In this document: one piece after another, positions 18,934-32,286 of the stretch | Position numbering within the stretch: the first letter of the stretch is position 1 | How the letters are laid out: each line of letters begins with the position of its first letter | Assembly (NCBI GenBank): GCA_902566365.1 | Contig: CACFIH010000003.1 | Span: 1-64,000, forward strand | Reading direction: 5' to 3' | DNA: 64,000 bases | Source of the DNA: an uncultured Pelagibacteraceae bacterium | GTDB taxonomy: Bacteria; Pseudomonadota; Alphaproteobacteria; Pelagibacterales; Pelagibacteraceae | Notes under the pieces: generated by a model | What the model saw: only the letters and a program-made list of their open reading frames with translations | Told to the model about the DNA's origin: nothing | Databases searched by the model: none | Program-made: the position numbers and the translations under genes

Positions 18934-18984
18934 CCTAATAATTTTAAGACAAAATCATGACACATTTAAGTGTGAGAAGACAGC

Positions 18985-19659
18985 ATGGAAGCTGATATTT
19001 CAACTCAAGCAGTAGGTCTAGCCTCAAGTGCAGATTTTTCTTTAACAAATTTATTTTTAAGAGCCGATATTATAGTTAAATCAGTAATCATTTTATTAAT
19101 TGCATGTTCTATTTACTCATGGGCAATAATTATTGAAAAATTTAGGCTGTTTAAGAAAGTGAATGAAACATCAGAAGAGTTTGAAAAAAAATTTTGGAAT
19201 TCAAAATCTGCTGAGACATTTTATAATAGTCTCCCAGCTAACATAGATGATCCAATGGCTATAGTTTTTAGAGACGCAATGCAAAATTTATTAAAAAAGA
19301 GATCAAAAATAGATTTAAATAGTAGAATGATGACAATGCTGGAAACAGGGATTGAGAAACAAACAAATAAAATTAGTAAGGGATTTACTTTTTTAGCTAC
19401 AGTTGGATCAACAGCACCTTTTATCGGTTTATTTGGAACGGTTTGGGGAATAATGAATTCATTTCAATCTATTGCAATATCGAGAAATACAAGTTTAGCA
19501 ATAGTTGCACCCGGTATAGCAGAAGCACTTTTTGCAACTGCTCTTGGTTTGTTGGCAGCGATACCTGCTGTAGTTGCCTATAATAAATTTAATAACGATT
19601 TAAATAAGTACTCACAAAAGTTAGAAAATTTTTCAAAAAGATTTTTAACTATAATTTAA
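18985..19659 (+). CDS. tolQ: Tol-Pal system protein TolQ
   Basis: This 224-residue inner-membrane protein has three helices, near residues 27-50, 130-150 and 165-195. The last two contain TVGSTAPFIGLFGTVWGIMNSF and IAEALFATALGLLAAIPAVVAYN, the TolQ/ExbB/MotA signature. It is the proton-driven stator of the Tol complex, which tightens the outer membrane at the division site. It is the first gene of tolQ-tolR-tolA-tolB, with 1-8 base gaps. Confidence 0.96.
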   Translation: MEADISTQAVGLASSADFSLTNLFLRADIIVKSVIILLIACSIYSWAIIIEKFRLFKKVNETSEEFEKKFWNSKSAETFYNSLPANIDDPMAIVFRDAMQNLLKKRSKIDLNSRMMTMLETGIEKQTNKISKGFTFLATVGSTAPFIGLFGTVWGIMNSFQSIAISRNTSLAIVAPGIAEALFATALGLLAAIPAVVAYNKFNNDLNKYSQKLENFSKRFLTII

Positions 19660-19660
19660 C

Positions 19661-20077
19661 ATGGCTTTTAAATTTAATCGTTCATCTAAAGAGCCTATAA
19701 GCGAAATAAATGTTACTCCATTTGTGGATGTAATGTTAGTTTTATTAATAATATTTATGGTTACGGCTCCTCTATTAACAGTAGGTGTACAAGTTGATTT
19801 GCCTGAAAGTTCAGCTGACTCCCTTCCAGAGGAAAGTGAACCTCTTACCTTAACAATAAATTCCAAAGGTGAAATTTTTATTCAAGAGTCTAAAGTCGAA
19901 TACGAAAAAATAATCGCTAAAGTTTTAGCAGTTTCAAAAAATAGAACAGATACAAGAATTTATGTTAGAGGAGATAAAACAATTAACTATGGAAGAGTCT
20001 TGGAAATAATGGGTTTACTTTCAGGTTCAGGATTTACAAAAGTTGCATTGATATCAGAGCCTTATAAGGAGAGATAA
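19661..20077 (+). CDS. tolR: Tol-Pal system protein TolR
   Basis: This 138-residue protein has one N-terminal helix. It shows ISEINVTPFVDVMLVLLIIFMV, where the Asp in the helix is the proton-carrying residue of TolR/ExbD, and a periplasmic domain ending SGFTKVALISEP. It pairs with TolQ to energise TolA. Start is ATG one base after the tolQ stop. Confidence 0.96.
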   Translation: MAFKFNRSSKEPISEINVTPFVDVMLVLLIIFMVTAPLLTVGVQVDLPESSADSLPEESEPLTLTINSKGEIFIQESKVEYEKIIAKVLAVSKNRTDTRIYVRGDKTINYGRVLEIMGLLSGSGFTKVALISEPYKER

Positions 20078-20084
20078 ATTAGCT

Positions 20085-20894
20085 ATGAGTAAAAGTATTA
20101 TTCTTTCCTCTGTTTTTCACCTTTTAATAATTATGATTACTGCATTAAGTTTACCCTTTTTAGCTAAAAAGCCGATTGATCTTCCACCAATAGTATCCAT
20201 AGAGTTAATTCAAATCACTGATAAAACAAATATTCCTTTTGCTCCTAAAGCTAAAAAAATTATTGAAAAAATAAAAGAAAAGGAAAAAAAATTGGTTTCA
20301 GAACAAGCACCACCAAAAAAAGTAAAAAAAATCAAACCAGACGCAGTTCCAATGCCTGAAGATAAAATAGATAAAGTTAAAAAAAATAAAGAAGATAAAC
20401 AAAATCCAGAAAAAATTGATAATGAGATAAAACAAGCTTCAGAATTTGAAAAAGATGAGTTGTTTGATCCAAATAATATAGCTGCACTAATTGATAAATC
20501 TAAAGTTGACGAAGCTCTTACAAAAAATAAAACTGATAAAGTTTCTCAAGATCAACAGAGAAATGTTGAAAATATTGGTTTGTCTTTAAGTGAGGAAGAT
20601 GCATTGAAAGCACAAATTTTTGGATGTTGGAGTATTCCGTTAGGATTACCTTATAATGAGAATTTATTGGTAAGAATTAAACTTTTGTTAAACCCTGATG
20701 GAACTGTAAAAAAATCAGAAATATTAGATCACGCTAGAATGAATAAACCTGGACAAGGATTTTATAAAGTTTTAGCAGAGAGTGCTTTAAGAGCTGTAAA
20801 ATTATGTCAGCCTTTGAGAGTGCCAACAACCGGCTATGAAAGATGGAAAGAATTACAGTTAAATTTTGATGCAAGAGAGATGTTAGAAGGTTAA
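20085..20894 (+). CDS. tolA: TolA-like periplasm-spanning protein
   Basis: This 269-residue protein has an N-terminal transmembrane helix (about residues 4-24), a long Lys/Glu/Pro-rich linker (residues 60-165) and a compact C-terminal domain beginning near [27 protein letters not shown]. This is the TonB/TolA C-terminal fold. It connects the TolQR motor to TolB-Pal. The linker is shorter than in E. coli TolA. The position between tolR and tolB supports the call. Confidence 0.9.
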   Translation: MSKSIILSSVFHLLIIMITALSLPFLAKKPIDLPPIVSIELIQITDKTNIPFAPKAKKIIEKIKEKEKKLVSEQAPPKKVKKIKPDAVPMPEDKIDKVKKNKEDKQNPEKIDNEIKQASEFEKDELFDPNNIAALIDKSKVDEALTKNKTDKVSQDQQRNVENIGLSLSEEDALKAQIFGCWSIPLGLPYNENLLVRIKLLLNPDGTVKKSEILDHARMNKPGQGFYKVLAESALRAVKLCQPLRVPTTGYERWKELQLNFDAREMLEG

Positions 20895-20895
20895 T

Positions 20896-22248
20896 ATGTT
20901 TTATAAAATGAAAAAAATTGGATTACTAATATTTTTTATAATCTTACCTAATGCTGTAAATGCATTAATAGAGGTTGATATTACAAGAGGAAATTTAAAT
21001 CCACTTCCTATTGCAGTATCGCCTTTGTCAATTGATGAGAATTCAAGAAAAAATTTTAAAAAGATTCTTCAAAAAAATAATATTGGATCTGAAATTTCAA
21101 CAGTGGTCGAAAATAATTTAAAAACATCAGGACTTTTTAATCCACTGAACAAAGACGCATTTCTTCAAGCTCCAGACATAGCTAATTTAAAACCCAGATT
21201 TGAAGATTGGGCATTAATTAAAGCACAGGCATTAATAACAGGAGAGGTTTCTTTAGTTGAGGAAAAGCTTAGAGTAGAATTTAGGTTATGGGATGTTTTA
21301 GCAGGTAAAGAAATGATGGCATTAGCATTTACAACAGTTCCTACAAATTGGAGAAGAGTTGGTCATATAATAACTGATAAAGTCTATGAAAGGTTGACTG
21401 GTGAAAAAGGTTATTTTGATACACGAATTATTTACGTTGCAGAGGAGGGTCCAAAAACTAAAAGGATAAAAAAACTTGCAATAATGGATCAAGATGGAGC
21501 AAATAATAAATATATAACTTTAGGAAATGAACTTGTTTTGACACCAAGATTTAATCCTACTAGTCAAATGGTAACTTATTTGTCATATTTTAGAAATTTA
21601 CCAAGAGTATATTTGCTAGATATTGAGACCGGCATGCAGGAAGTAGTTGGTGATTTTCCTGGCATGACTTTCGCTCCTAGATTTTCTCCAGATGGAAAAA
21701 AAATAATTATGAGTTTTGCTAAAGATGGAAATTCAGACATTTATACAATGGATTTAGAAAATAGAATTGTTGAAAGAATAACAAATCATTCATCTATAGA
21801 TACATCTCCATCTTATTCACCAGATGGAAAATATATTTGTTTTAATTCAGATAGAAGTGGCTACCAACAAATATACATAATGGATAAAGATGGTAGAAAT
21901 GTAAAAAGAATATCTTTTGGCAAAGGATTATATGGAACACCAGTCTGGTCACCAAGGGGAGATTTGATTGCTTTTACAAAATTGCATAAAGGAAAATTTT
22001 ATATTGGAGTGATGAGAACAGACGGCAGTGGTGAGAGACTTTTGACTGAAAATTTTTATCAAGAGGCACCTTCATGGTCTCCAAACGGAAGAGTCTTAAT
22101 ATTTTATAGAGAAACCAAAACTGATGATAAAGGAGAGGGTTTTTCAGCAAAACTATGGTCCATTGATTTAACAGGCTATAATGAAAGGCTTGTTCCCACC
22201 CCATCAGATGCATCAGACCCATCATGGTCATCTTTATTGAGCAATTAA
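20896..22248 (+). CDS. tolB: Tol-Pal system beta-propeller protein TolB
   Basis: This 450-residue periplasmic protein has a signal peptide (about residues 1-23 ending VNA), an N-terminal domain with [10 protein letters not shown], and a six-bladed propeller made of repeated FSPDGKK / YSPDGKY / WSPRGDL / WSPNGRV blades. It shuttles between TolA and Pal. The Met at 20896 is followed by another ATG four codons later, and either could start translation. pal follows after 83 bases with its own strong ribosome-binding site. Confidence 0.96.
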   Translation: MFYKMKKIGLLIFFIILPNAVNALIEVDITRGNLNPLPIAVSPLSIDENSRKNFKKILQKNNIGSEISTVVENNLKTSGLFNPLNKDAFLQAPDIANLKPRFEDWALIKAQALITGEVSLVEEKLRVEFRLWDVLAGKEMMALAFTTVPTNWRRVGHIITDKVYERLTGEKGYFDTRIIYVAEEGPKTKRIKKLAIMDQDGANNKYITLGNELVLTPRFNPTSQMVTYLSYFRNLPRVYLLDIETGMQEVVGDFPGMTFAPRFSPDGKKIIMSFAKDGNSDIYTMDLENRIVERITNHSSIDTSPSYSPDGKYICFNSDRSGYQQIYIMDKDGRNVKRISFGKGLYGTPVWSPRGDLIAFTKLHKGKFYIGVMRTDGSGERLLTENFYQEAPSWSPNGRVLIFYRETKTDDKGEGFSAKLWSIDLTGYNERLVPTPSDASDPSWSSLLSN

Positions 22249-22331
22249 AGAAATTTGCTTGATTTTTACACTTGAAACCTCTAATTAGTTGTGAAAAAGT
22301 CTAGAATAAGAAAATTGAGCAAGGAGCAATA

Positions 22332-22811
22332 ATGAAATTATACAAAATTCTAAAAAACACATTTTTGGTAGTTGTTGCATGTTTAGCACTTTCAGCTTGT
22401 GCTACATCCAAGAAGTCTACAGGACAAATGCAAGGTGATGTTTATACTGGAACTGATACAGTTGAATATTTAGCCTCAGGTGTTCCAGACAGAGTATTTT
22501 TTGCAACTAATGAATCAGTTTTAACAACTGCTTCAAGAGAGACTTTAAGAAAACAAGCTGCCTGGTTGAGAAAAAATTCAAAAGTTACTATAGTTCTCGA
22601 AGGTCATGCTGATGAAAGAGGAACAAGAGAATATAACTTAGCATTAGGTGAGAGAAGAGCGAATGCTGCTAAAGATTATTTAATGACTTATGGCATTTCT
22701 TCAGACAGAATAAGTGTTTTGAGTTACGGAAAAGAAAGACCAGTAGACTCTGGATCTAACCCTTTAGCTTGGTCTAAAAATAGAAGATCAGTTACAGTAA
22801 AAGCTAACTAA
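22332..22811 (+). CDS. pal: peptidoglycan-associated lipoprotein Pal
   Basis: This 159-residue lipoprotein has a lipobox LSAC near residue 22, then an OmpA-like domain with RVFFATNESVLT, VTIVLEGHADERGTREYNLALGERRA (peptidoglycan-binding Asp and Arg) and SYGKERPVD. An AAGGAG stretch lies 6 bases before ATG, stronger than most starts in the window, as expected for an abundant envelope protein. A clear terminator follows at 22,826, so pal closes a transcript that starts at tolQ or in the 83-base gap before it. Confidence 0.97.
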   Translation: MKLYKILKNTFLVVVACLALSACATSKKSTGQMQGDVYTGTDTVEYLASGVPDRVFFATNESVLTTASRETLRKQAAWLRKNSKVTIVLEGHADERGTREYNLALGERRANAAKDYLMTYGISSDRISVLSYGKERPVDSGSNPLAWSKNRRSVTVKAN

Positions 22812-22825
22812 CAATTTAATTTATT

Positions 22826-22868
22826 AAAGACCCTTAGGTAAATACACTTACTTAGGGGTCTTTTTTTT
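22826..22868 (+). terminator. rho-independent terminator after pal
   Basis: AAAGACCC..TTAGGTAA pairs with TTAC..TTAGGGGTCTTT around a short ATACAC loop and is followed at once by eight T. It lies 15 bases after the pal stop and before cpoB. It is the clearest hairpin-plus-T-run in this AT-rich window. Confidence 0.88.
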
Positions 22869-22892
22869 GCCATTATTTTAATCATAATTTTA

Positions 22893-23897
22893 ATGATGTT
22901 GCATTTAATTAAAATCAAATATTTAAAAATAAAAGTAATTTTTTTTATTATATTTTTTTTTAATACAATTTTACATGCTGATAACCATAATATTTATGAA
23001 ACTTTAGAACAAATTCAAAATGATATTAAGACTTTAGAAAAAGCAGTTTATTCTAGTTCAAATGAAACTTTAAACGATAACTCAACGGTATCTAATTCTG
23101 AGCTAGATAGTAATTCTGAAGATGTGCTAACACGACATTTATTAAAACTTTCTGAAATTGAAAAACAATTTCAGCAACTCACCAATAATTTTGAAGAAAT
23201 TAATTTTAAATTGGACAAATTATCAAATAGATTATCTAAAGTTCAATCAGACAATCAATTAAGGTTTCAAGAGCTAGAAAATACAATTTTTTCAGATGAA
23301 GAAAAAACCAAATTATCAAAAAAAATTGATGATAATAAAAGTGATATTTTGCCTGGAAGTTCAGAGCCACAAGATTTAGGATCAATTTCTTATAAAGATA
23401 CCGAGTCAAATGAAACAGTGCAGCAGACCCAATCAGTTGACACAACTGCTACTATTGTTACAGAAACTTTTCAAGCTGATGAAAAAATTCTTCCAAATGA
23501 AACTCCAGAAAAACAATATGAATTTGCTACAAGTTTTTTAAAAGTTGGAGATTATTCTACTGCTGAAAGAGCTTTCAGAGAGTTCGTTTTAAATAACCCA
23601 GAACATGATTTAGCTGGTAATGCACAATATTGGTATGCAGAAACTTTTAGAATAAGACAACTTTATACTGATGCTGCATCTGCCTATTTAGAAGGTTATC
23701 AAAAATATCCTAAAGGTGAAAAAGCACCTATAAATTTATTAAAGCTTGGTGTATCAATGGTACAGATTGGTGAAAAAGATCAGGGTTGTAAAATGATAGA
23801 TGGAGTTGAAAAACAATATCCTGACGCTAGTAAATCTGTAATACAAAAAGCTAAATATGAGTCTCAAAAATTTGAGTGTAAAAAACAAAATTCCTAA
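22893..23897 (+). CDS. cpoB: Tol-Pal associated TPR protein CpoB (YbgF)
   Basis: This 334-residue exported protein has a signal peptide (about residues 8-29 ending HA), a coiled-coil segment (residues 35-135), a Ser/Thr-rich linker and C-terminal TPR repeats starting near EKQYEFATSFLKVGDYSTAERAFREF. The family coordinates peptidoglycan synthesis with outer-membrane constriction. It follows pal, as in most proteobacteria. Two Met codons open the frame and the second is equally possible. The end overlaps tilS by 41 bases. Confidence 0.9.
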   Translation: MMLHLIKIKYLKIKVIFFIIFFFNTILHADNHNIYETLEQIQNDIKTLEKAVYSSSNETLNDNSTVSNSELDSNSEDVLTRHLLKLSEIEKQFQQLTNNFEEINFKLDKLSNRLSKVQSDNQLRFQELENTIFSDEEKTKLSKKIDDNKSDILPGSSEPQDLGSISYKDTESNETVQQTQSVDTTATIVTETFQADEKILPNETPEKQYEFATSFLKVGDYSTAERAFREFVLNNPEHDLAGNAQYWYAETFRIRQLYTDAASAYLEGYQKYPKGEKAPINLLKLGVSMVQIGEKDQGCKMIDGVEKQYPDASKSVIQKAKYESQKFECKKQNS

Positions 23898-24885
23898 ACT
23901 TTTAGAAAATAAATTAAAAGATAATAAAATTGTTAGTATTTACAATAATTTTCATAAATCTTTAAATCTAAACAAAAATTTCATCGTTGCTGTATCAGGT
24001 GGGCCGGATAGTTTAGCTTTAGCCTTCTTAGCAAAAATTTATTCTATTAAAAAAAATCTTAAATCAAGATTTTTAATTATTGATCATAAGTTACGAGAAG
24101 GATCGAGTGAGGAGGCAAAAATTGTAAAAAAAGTTTTAAGGAAATATTCGATTAAAGCAGAAATTTTGACATGGAAAGGTAAAAAACCTACAAAAAATAT
24201 TCAATCAGAGGCTAGAAAGATAAGATATGAGCTTTTGATATCAAAATGTAATCAATTAAAAATTGAAAATATTTTAATTGGTCATCATCAAGATGATTTA
24301 TTTGAAAATTTTTTCATAAGAATTCTAAGAGGTAGTGGGCTTAAAGGTCTAATATCCCTAGATAAAAGAACTAAATTAGAAAACATAAATTTATTACGTC
24401 CATTATTGGATCAAAAAAAAGATGACTTAATATTCATTTCAAAACATGTTTTTAATTTTTTTGTTAAAGATCCATTTAATTACAATGAAAAGTTTAAAAG
24501 AATTAAAGTTAGAAAATTGATTAATGAACTTCAAAATGATGGGCTAGATAAAAAAAAATTTAGTGAAACTATAAAAAATTTAAAGTCCTCAGATTATGCA
24601 ATTAATTTTTATGTACTAAAAAATTTGGAAGAAAATTCATTTTTTTTAAAAAAAAAAAATCAATTTATTTTAAATGAAGAATTTTTTAATCAACCTCATG
24701 AGGTAATTTTTAGATCTTTATCAAATATCATTAAAAATATTGGCAAAAAATATTATTTTCCAAGAGGTAAAAAAATTGATAAATTATTATATGAGATGAG
24801 AAATGAGAGATCATTTAAGGCAACATTAGGTGGCTGTTTACTAGAAAGAGTAAAAAAATCAGTAATTGTTAAAAAAGAACAATAA
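23857..24885 (+). CDS. tilS: tRNA(Ile)-lysidine synthase
   Basis: This 342-residue PP-loop ATPase has VAVSGGPDSLAL (ATP loop) near residue 46, IDHKLREGSSEEA, and LIGHHQDDLFENFFIRILRGSGLKGL. It converts the wobble C of the AUA-reading tRNA-Ile to lysidine and is essential. E. coli TilS has about 430 residues, so the C-terminal tRNA-binding part is reduced here. The assigned ATG overlaps cpoB by 41 bases; TTG at 23872 is a possible later start. ftsH follows, a common pairing. Confidence 0.93.
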   Translation: MSLKNLSVKNKIPKLLENKLKDNKIVSIYNNFHKSLNLNKNFIVAVSGGPDSLALAFLAKIYSIKKNLKSRFLIIDHKLREGSSEEAKIVKKVLRKYSIKAEILTWKGKKPTKNIQSEARKIRYELLISKCNQLKIENILIGHHQDDLFENFFIRILRGSGLKGLISLDKRTKLENINLLRPLLDQKKDDLIFISKHVFNFFVKDPFNYNEKFKRIKVRKLINELQNDGLDKKKFSETIKNLKSSDYAINFYVLKNLEENSFFLKKKNQFILNEEFFNQPHEVIFRSLSNIIKNIGKKYYFPRGKKIDKLLYEMRNERSFKATLGGCLLERVKKSVIVKKEQ

Positions 24886-24948
24886 ATAAGTGCCATATTG
24901 TCCTAAATTGTCACTTGTTAAATTTATAATAATTCTTATTTTATAACT

Positions 24949-26856
24949 ATGAATTTCAAAAATATAGCAATGTGGGCAATAATAGTTTTTCTAACTATTG
25001 GGCTTTATAATATGTTCAAAAATCCTCAATCAAATATAAGAGGTGGGAACCAAATTATTTTTTCAGAATTTTTAAAATCAGTTGACAATGGTGAGGTATT
25101 AAAAGTTGAAATACAAGGTAATAATATCAAAGGTGTATATTCGAATGGAAATAATTTCACTACTTATTCTCCAAATGATCCAAATCTTATAGAAAAATTA
25201 TCTGACAAGGGGGTTAGTATTTCGGCAGCACCAATAGACGAAAAGATGCCATCTCTTTTTGGTGTATTACTCTCATGGTTTCCTATGCTTTTATTAATAG
25301 CCGTTTGGATTTTCTTTATGCGACAAATGCAAGGCGGTAAAGGTGGTGCAATGGGGTTTGGTCGATCAAAAGCAAAAATGATGAATGAGTTAAAAGGGAA
25401 AGTTACCTTTAATGACGTTGCTGGAGTGGAAGAAGCTAAAGAGGAAGTTGAGGAGATAGTAGAATTTTTAAAAGATCCCAAAAAGTTTAGTAGACTTGGT
25501 GGAAAAATTCCTAGGGGAGCATTGTTAGTTGGTCCTCCGGGTACAGGTAAAACTTTGTTGGCAAGAGCAATAGCTGGTGAAGCAGGAGTTCCTTTTTTTA
25601 CAATTTCAGGATCAGATTTTGTTGAAATGTTCGTTGGTGTTGGGGCATCTAGAGTAAGAGATATGTTTGAACAGGGAAAAAAAAATTCACCATGCATAAT
25701 TTTTATTGATGAAATTGATGCAGTTGGAAGAAGTAGAGGAGCTGGTCTAGGAGGTGGAAATGATGAAAGAGAACAAACTTTAAATCAGCTTCTTGTTGAA
25801 ATGGATGGGTTTGATACAAATGAGGGAGTTATAATTATAGCAGCAACTAACAGACCTGATGTTTTGGATCCAGCTTTATTAAGACCTGGTAGATTTGATA
25901 GACAAGTTGTAGTTTCAAATCCTGATATAATTGGGAGAGAAAAAATTTTAAAAGTACATGTTAAAAAAATTAAAATGGCACCAGATGTAAATTTGAGAAC
26001 TATAGCCAGGGGAACACCAGGTTTTTCCGGAGCAGATTTAGCTAATCTTGTTAATGAGTCAGCCTTATTAGCAGCACGAAAGAATAAAAGAATCGTAACT
26101 TTAATGGAATTTGAAGAAGCAAAAGACAAAGTGATGATGGGTGCAGAAAGACGATCAATGGTAATGACTGAAGATGAAAAAAAGCTTACAGCTTATCATG
26201 AAGGTGGTCATGCTTTAGTATCTTTTAATATGCCCAGCTATGATCCAATTCACAAAGCAACAATTATCCCAAGAGGAAGAGCTCTTGGTATGGTAATGAA
26301 TTTACCTGAGAGGGACAAACATGGTTATTCAATTAAATATCTTAAAGCGAGATTAGCAGTATGTTTTGGAGGAAGAGTAGCAGAGGAGTTAATATTTGGA
26401 AAGGATGATATTACAACAGGTGCTGGAGGCGGAACTGGATCAGACATTAATCAAGCAACTCAACTTGCAAGAGCAATGGTCACGAAATATGGAATGAGTG
26501 AAGAAATGGGACCTGTAGAATATGGAGAAAATCAAGAAGAAGTTTTCTTAGGAAGATCGGTGACACAAACTCAATCAGTCTCCGAGGCAGTTGCTCAAAA
26601 AATTGACAAAGAAATTAGAAAATTAGTTGATGAGGGATATAATCAAGCAAAAAAAATATTAACTGAAAAAATAGATGATTTGCATAAAATTGCTAAAGCA
26701 TTAATGACTTATGAAACTCTAACTGGAGAAGAAATCGAAAATATAATTAATAAAAACATATATCCAAAAGATAAAATTTTAGATAAACCAGAGAATAAGG
26801 ATGACCAGAGTTCGGCTTTAGGTGCACTGGGTTTAAAACCTAAAATAGTTCATTAA
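24949..26856 (+). CDS. ftsH: ATP-dependent zinc metalloprotease FtsH
   Basis: This 635-residue membrane protease has two N-terminal helices (about residues 5-22 and 100-122), an AAA module with GPPGTGKT, the Walker [12 protein letters not shown] and the second region [19 protein letters not shown], and the zinc site HEGGH near residue 417. It degrades membrane proteins and, in many proteobacteria, sigma-32 and LpxC. An rpoH gene lies at 31,347 and hflKC, encoding known FtsH modulators, at 58,827. The 63-base upstream gap contains a TATAAT at 24,925. Confidence 0.98.
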   Translation: MNFKNIAMWAIIVFLTIGLYNMFKNPQSNIRGGNQIIFSEFLKSVDNGEVLKVEIQGNNIKGVYSNGNNFTTYSPNDPNLIEKLSDKGVSISAAPIDEKMPSLFGVLLSWFPMLLLIAVWIFFMRQMQGGKGGAMGFGRSKAKMMNELKGKVTFNDVAGVEEAKEEVEEIVEFLKDPKKFSRLGGKIPRGALLVGPPGTGKTLLARAIAGEAGVPFFTISGSDFVEMFVGVGASRVRDMFEQGKKNSPCIIFIDEIDAVGRSRGAGLGGGNDEREQTLNQLLVEMDGFDTNEGVIIIAATNRPDVLDPALLRPGRFDRQVVVSNPDIIGREKILKVHVKKIKMAPDVNLRTIARGTPGFSGADLANLVNESALLAARKNKRIVTLMEFEEAKDKVMMGAERRSMVMTEDEKKLTAYHEGGHALVSFNMPSYDPIHKATIIPRGRALGMVMNLPERDKHGYSIKYLKARLAVCFGGRVAEELIFGKDDITTGAGGGTGSDINQATQLARAMVTKYGMSEEMGPVEYGENQEEVFLGRSVTQTQSVSEAVAQKIDKEIRKLVDEGYNQAKKILTEKIDDLHKIAKALMTYETLTGEEIENIINKNIYPKDKILDKPENKDDQSSALGALGLKPKIVH

Positions 26857-26862
26857 AAAATT

Positions 26863-27912
26863 ATGAGTAAATATTACACTAGAGTGTGTAATTTTTACTA
26901 CGGCAAAATTTCTAAAGAAAAAGTAAAAAAAAAACTGTCAATCCCATTACATGGAAATAATCTTATTTCTTTTGATGAAATTGAAATTTTAACAAGAAAA
27001 AAGTGTAAAAGAATTAAAATTAAAAAAATCTCTGCACTAAAAAGATCATTAAAAAAAAAAATTTTAATTGACTTAGAAAAAATTTCAAAAAAAAAAACTT
27101 TAAAAGGACTCAAATTTTCTAATCTACCTATTTTAATGGGAATTTTGAACTTAACGCCTAATAGTTTTTCTGATGGAGGAAAGTATAACAAAAAAAATTT
27201 AGGTGAACATCATGCAAAGAAATTAATTAAAGATGGATGTGGTATTTTAGATATTGGAGGTGAGGCTACAAATCCAGGATCAAAAGAAGTTCCAATCAAT
27301 GAGGAATGGAAAAGGGTTTACCCAACTTTATTGAAGTTAAAAAGATTAAAAACTTTCATATCTTTAGATACAAGAAAAAGTATTATTATGAAAAAGGGGA
27401 TTAAAAACAAGATTAGTTTAATAAATGATATTTCAGGTTTAGAGCATGATGACGAAACAATTAAAGTTTTAAAAGAAAGCAAAATTCCATTTGTAATCCA
27501 TCATATTCAAGGTAATCCAACAACAATGCAAAGAAATCCAAAATACAGCAATGTTATTTTTGATATCTATGACTTTTTTGAAGAAAAAATTTTGTTTTTA
27601 AGATCAAAAGGCATAAGACATAACAATATAATCTTAGATCCTGGTATTGGTTTTGGTAAAAACTTGAAACATAATATTACCCTACTAAGAAATATTTCTA
27701 TTTTTCACTCACTCGGTTTTCCTGTAATGTTAGGCACTTCTAGAAAAAAATTCATAAAAGATTTATCTGGAGATAATGATAGTAAAGAAAGATTGGGAGG
27801 AACAATATCGTCTAGTTTGTGTGCAATTATGCAAGGAGTTCAAATTTTAAGAGTTCATGATGTAAATGAAATTAAACAGAGTATTAAGGTTTTTAATTCA
27901 CTTAAATTTTAA
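26863..27912 (+). CDS. folP: dihydropteroate synthase with N-terminal extension
   Basis: The C-terminal 270 residues form a DHPS TIM barrel with ILMGILNLTPNSFSDGG, GILDIGGEATNPGS, LDPGIGFGKNLKHN, GTSRKKF and RVHDV. It joins p-aminobenzoate to hydroxymethyl-dihydropterin diphosphate in folate synthesis. The first 85 or so residues are a lysine-rich extension not found in the 280-residue E. coli enzyme. The usual loop GGESTRPG reads GGEATNPG here, replacing the conserved Arg by Asn. It lies between ftsH and glmM, the usual proteobacterial order. Confidence 0.92.
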   Translation: MSKYYTRVCNFYYGKISKEKVKKKLSIPLHGNNLISFDEIEILTRKKCKRIKIKKISALKRSLKKKILIDLEKISKKKTLKGLKFSNLPILMGILNLTPNSFSDGGKYNKKNLGEHHAKKLIKDGCGILDIGGEATNPGSKEVPINEEWKRVYPTLLKLKRLKTFISLDTRKSIIMKKGIKNKISLINDISGLEHDDETIKVLKESKIPFVIHHIQGNPTTMQRNPKYSNVIFDIYDFFEEKILFLRSKGIRHNNIILDPGIGFGKNLKHNITLLRNISIFHSLGFPVMLGTSRKKFIKDLSGDNDSKERLGGTISSSLCAIMQGVQILRVHDVNEIKQSIKVFNSLKF

Positions 27913-29244
27913 ATGTCGAAAAAATATTTTGGAACTGATGGAATTAGAGGTAAAGTTAATCAAAATAAGATAAATGGTCAGATGTTTTTTAAGTTTGGTT
28001 TGGCAGCAGGTACATATTTTAAAAATCAAAAAAAAATTAAACAAACAGCAATAATCGCAAAAGATACTAGATTATCAGGTTATACTTTAGAGCCTGCATT
28101 AGTATCTGGTTTAACTTCAGCAGGTATGCATGTTTATACACTTGGACCATTACCAACTAACGGTTTAGCTATGTTAACAAAAAAAATGAAAGCCAATTTG
28201 GGAATAATGATTACAGCATCTCATAATCCGTTTTATGATAATGGTTTGAAATTATTTGGGCCAGACGGTTTGAAACTATCAGATAAAATCGAAAAAAAGA
28301 TTGAGAAATTAATAGATTCAAAAATTGTTAAAAATCTTTCAGAACCGAAGATATTGGGAAGAGTTAAAAGGCTTGAAAATGCAAATGAAAACTATATTCA
28401 AATTCTAAAGAATAATTTTCCAAAAAATTTTAATCTTAAAGGAATGAGAATAGCAATAGATTGTGCAAATGGAGCTGGATATAAATCTGGGCCTAAGCTT
28501 TTTAAGAGTTTAGGAGCAAAGGTCTATCAATTTGGTACTTCTCCAAATGGTTTTAACATAAATGACAAATGTGGCTCAACTTTTCCTAATAAAATAAAAT
28601 TATTAGTTAAAAAACATAAAGCTCATATAGGTATATCTTTAGATGGAGATGCTGATCGAATAATTATATCTGATGAAAAAGGAAATATAATTGATGGAGA
28701 CCAAATTATTGCAATGTTAGCAAAAAGATGGAAAAAAAAAAAGATATTAAAAGGTGGTGTTATCGGAACATTAATGTCAAATTACGGCTTACAGAATTAT
28801 TTCAAGGATGAAAAAATAAAATTTATAAGAGCTAATGTAGGTGATAGATATGTAAAAGAAAAAATGCAAAAAAATGGTTTTAATTTGGGCGGAGAACAGT
28901 CAGGACATATTATACTTGGTAAATTTGCGACAACAGGTGATGGATTATTAGTTGGCCTAGAAATTTTGTTCTCGATGAGAAAAGGTAAAAAGGCTAGTGA
29001 ATTATTTAATTTATTTAATGTAACCCCTCAAATTTTAGAAAGCATTAAAGTAAAGGATAAATCTATAATTAATTCAAAAAAATGTCGGAAAGCAATTAGA
29101 AAGTCTGAGAAATTGATAAAAGGTCAAGGAAGAATGTTAATAAGAAAATCTGGAACAGAACCTAAGATCAGAATTATGGGAGAGTCTAACAATATTTTAT
29201 TATTAAAAAAATGCATAAATATTGTAAAAAGATCTATTAGTTAA
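27913..29244 (+). CDS. glmM: phosphoglucosamine mutase
   Basis: This 443-residue phosphohexomutase starts KKYFGTDGIRGKVN and has the catalytic serine in ITASHNPFYDNG, the metal loop SLDGDADRII, the sugar-binding GGEQSGHI and the phosphate-binding RKSGTEPKIRIMGE. It makes glucosamine-1-phosphate for UDP-GlcNAc and hence peptidoglycan. Its ATG follows the folP stop directly. Confidence 0.97.
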   Translation: MSKKYFGTDGIRGKVNQNKINGQMFFKFGLAAGTYFKNQKKIKQTAIIAKDTRLSGYTLEPALVSGLTSAGMHVYTLGPLPTNGLAMLTKKMKANLGIMITASHNPFYDNGLKLFGPDGLKLSDKIEKKIEKLIDSKIVKNLSEPKILGRVKRLENANENYIQILKNNFPKNFNLKGMRIAIDCANGAGYKSGPKLFKSLGAKVYQFGTSPNGFNINDKCGSTFPNKIKLLVKKHKAHIGISLDGDADRIIISDEKGNIIDGDQIIAMLAKRWKKKKILKGGVIGTLMSNYGLQNYFKDEKIKFIRANVGDRYVKEKMQKNGFNLGGEQSGHIILGKFATTGDGLLVGLEILFSMRKGKKASELFNLFNVTPQILESIKVKDKSIINSKKCRKAIRKSEKLIKGQGRMLIRKSGTEPKIRIMGESNNILLLKKCINIVKRSIS

Positions 29245-29245
29245 A

Positions 29246-32240
<2,995 letters not shown>

Positions 32241-32286
32241 AAGAGGTTATCTAATTAATTTTTATTTTTTTTCAATATTTTATTTT

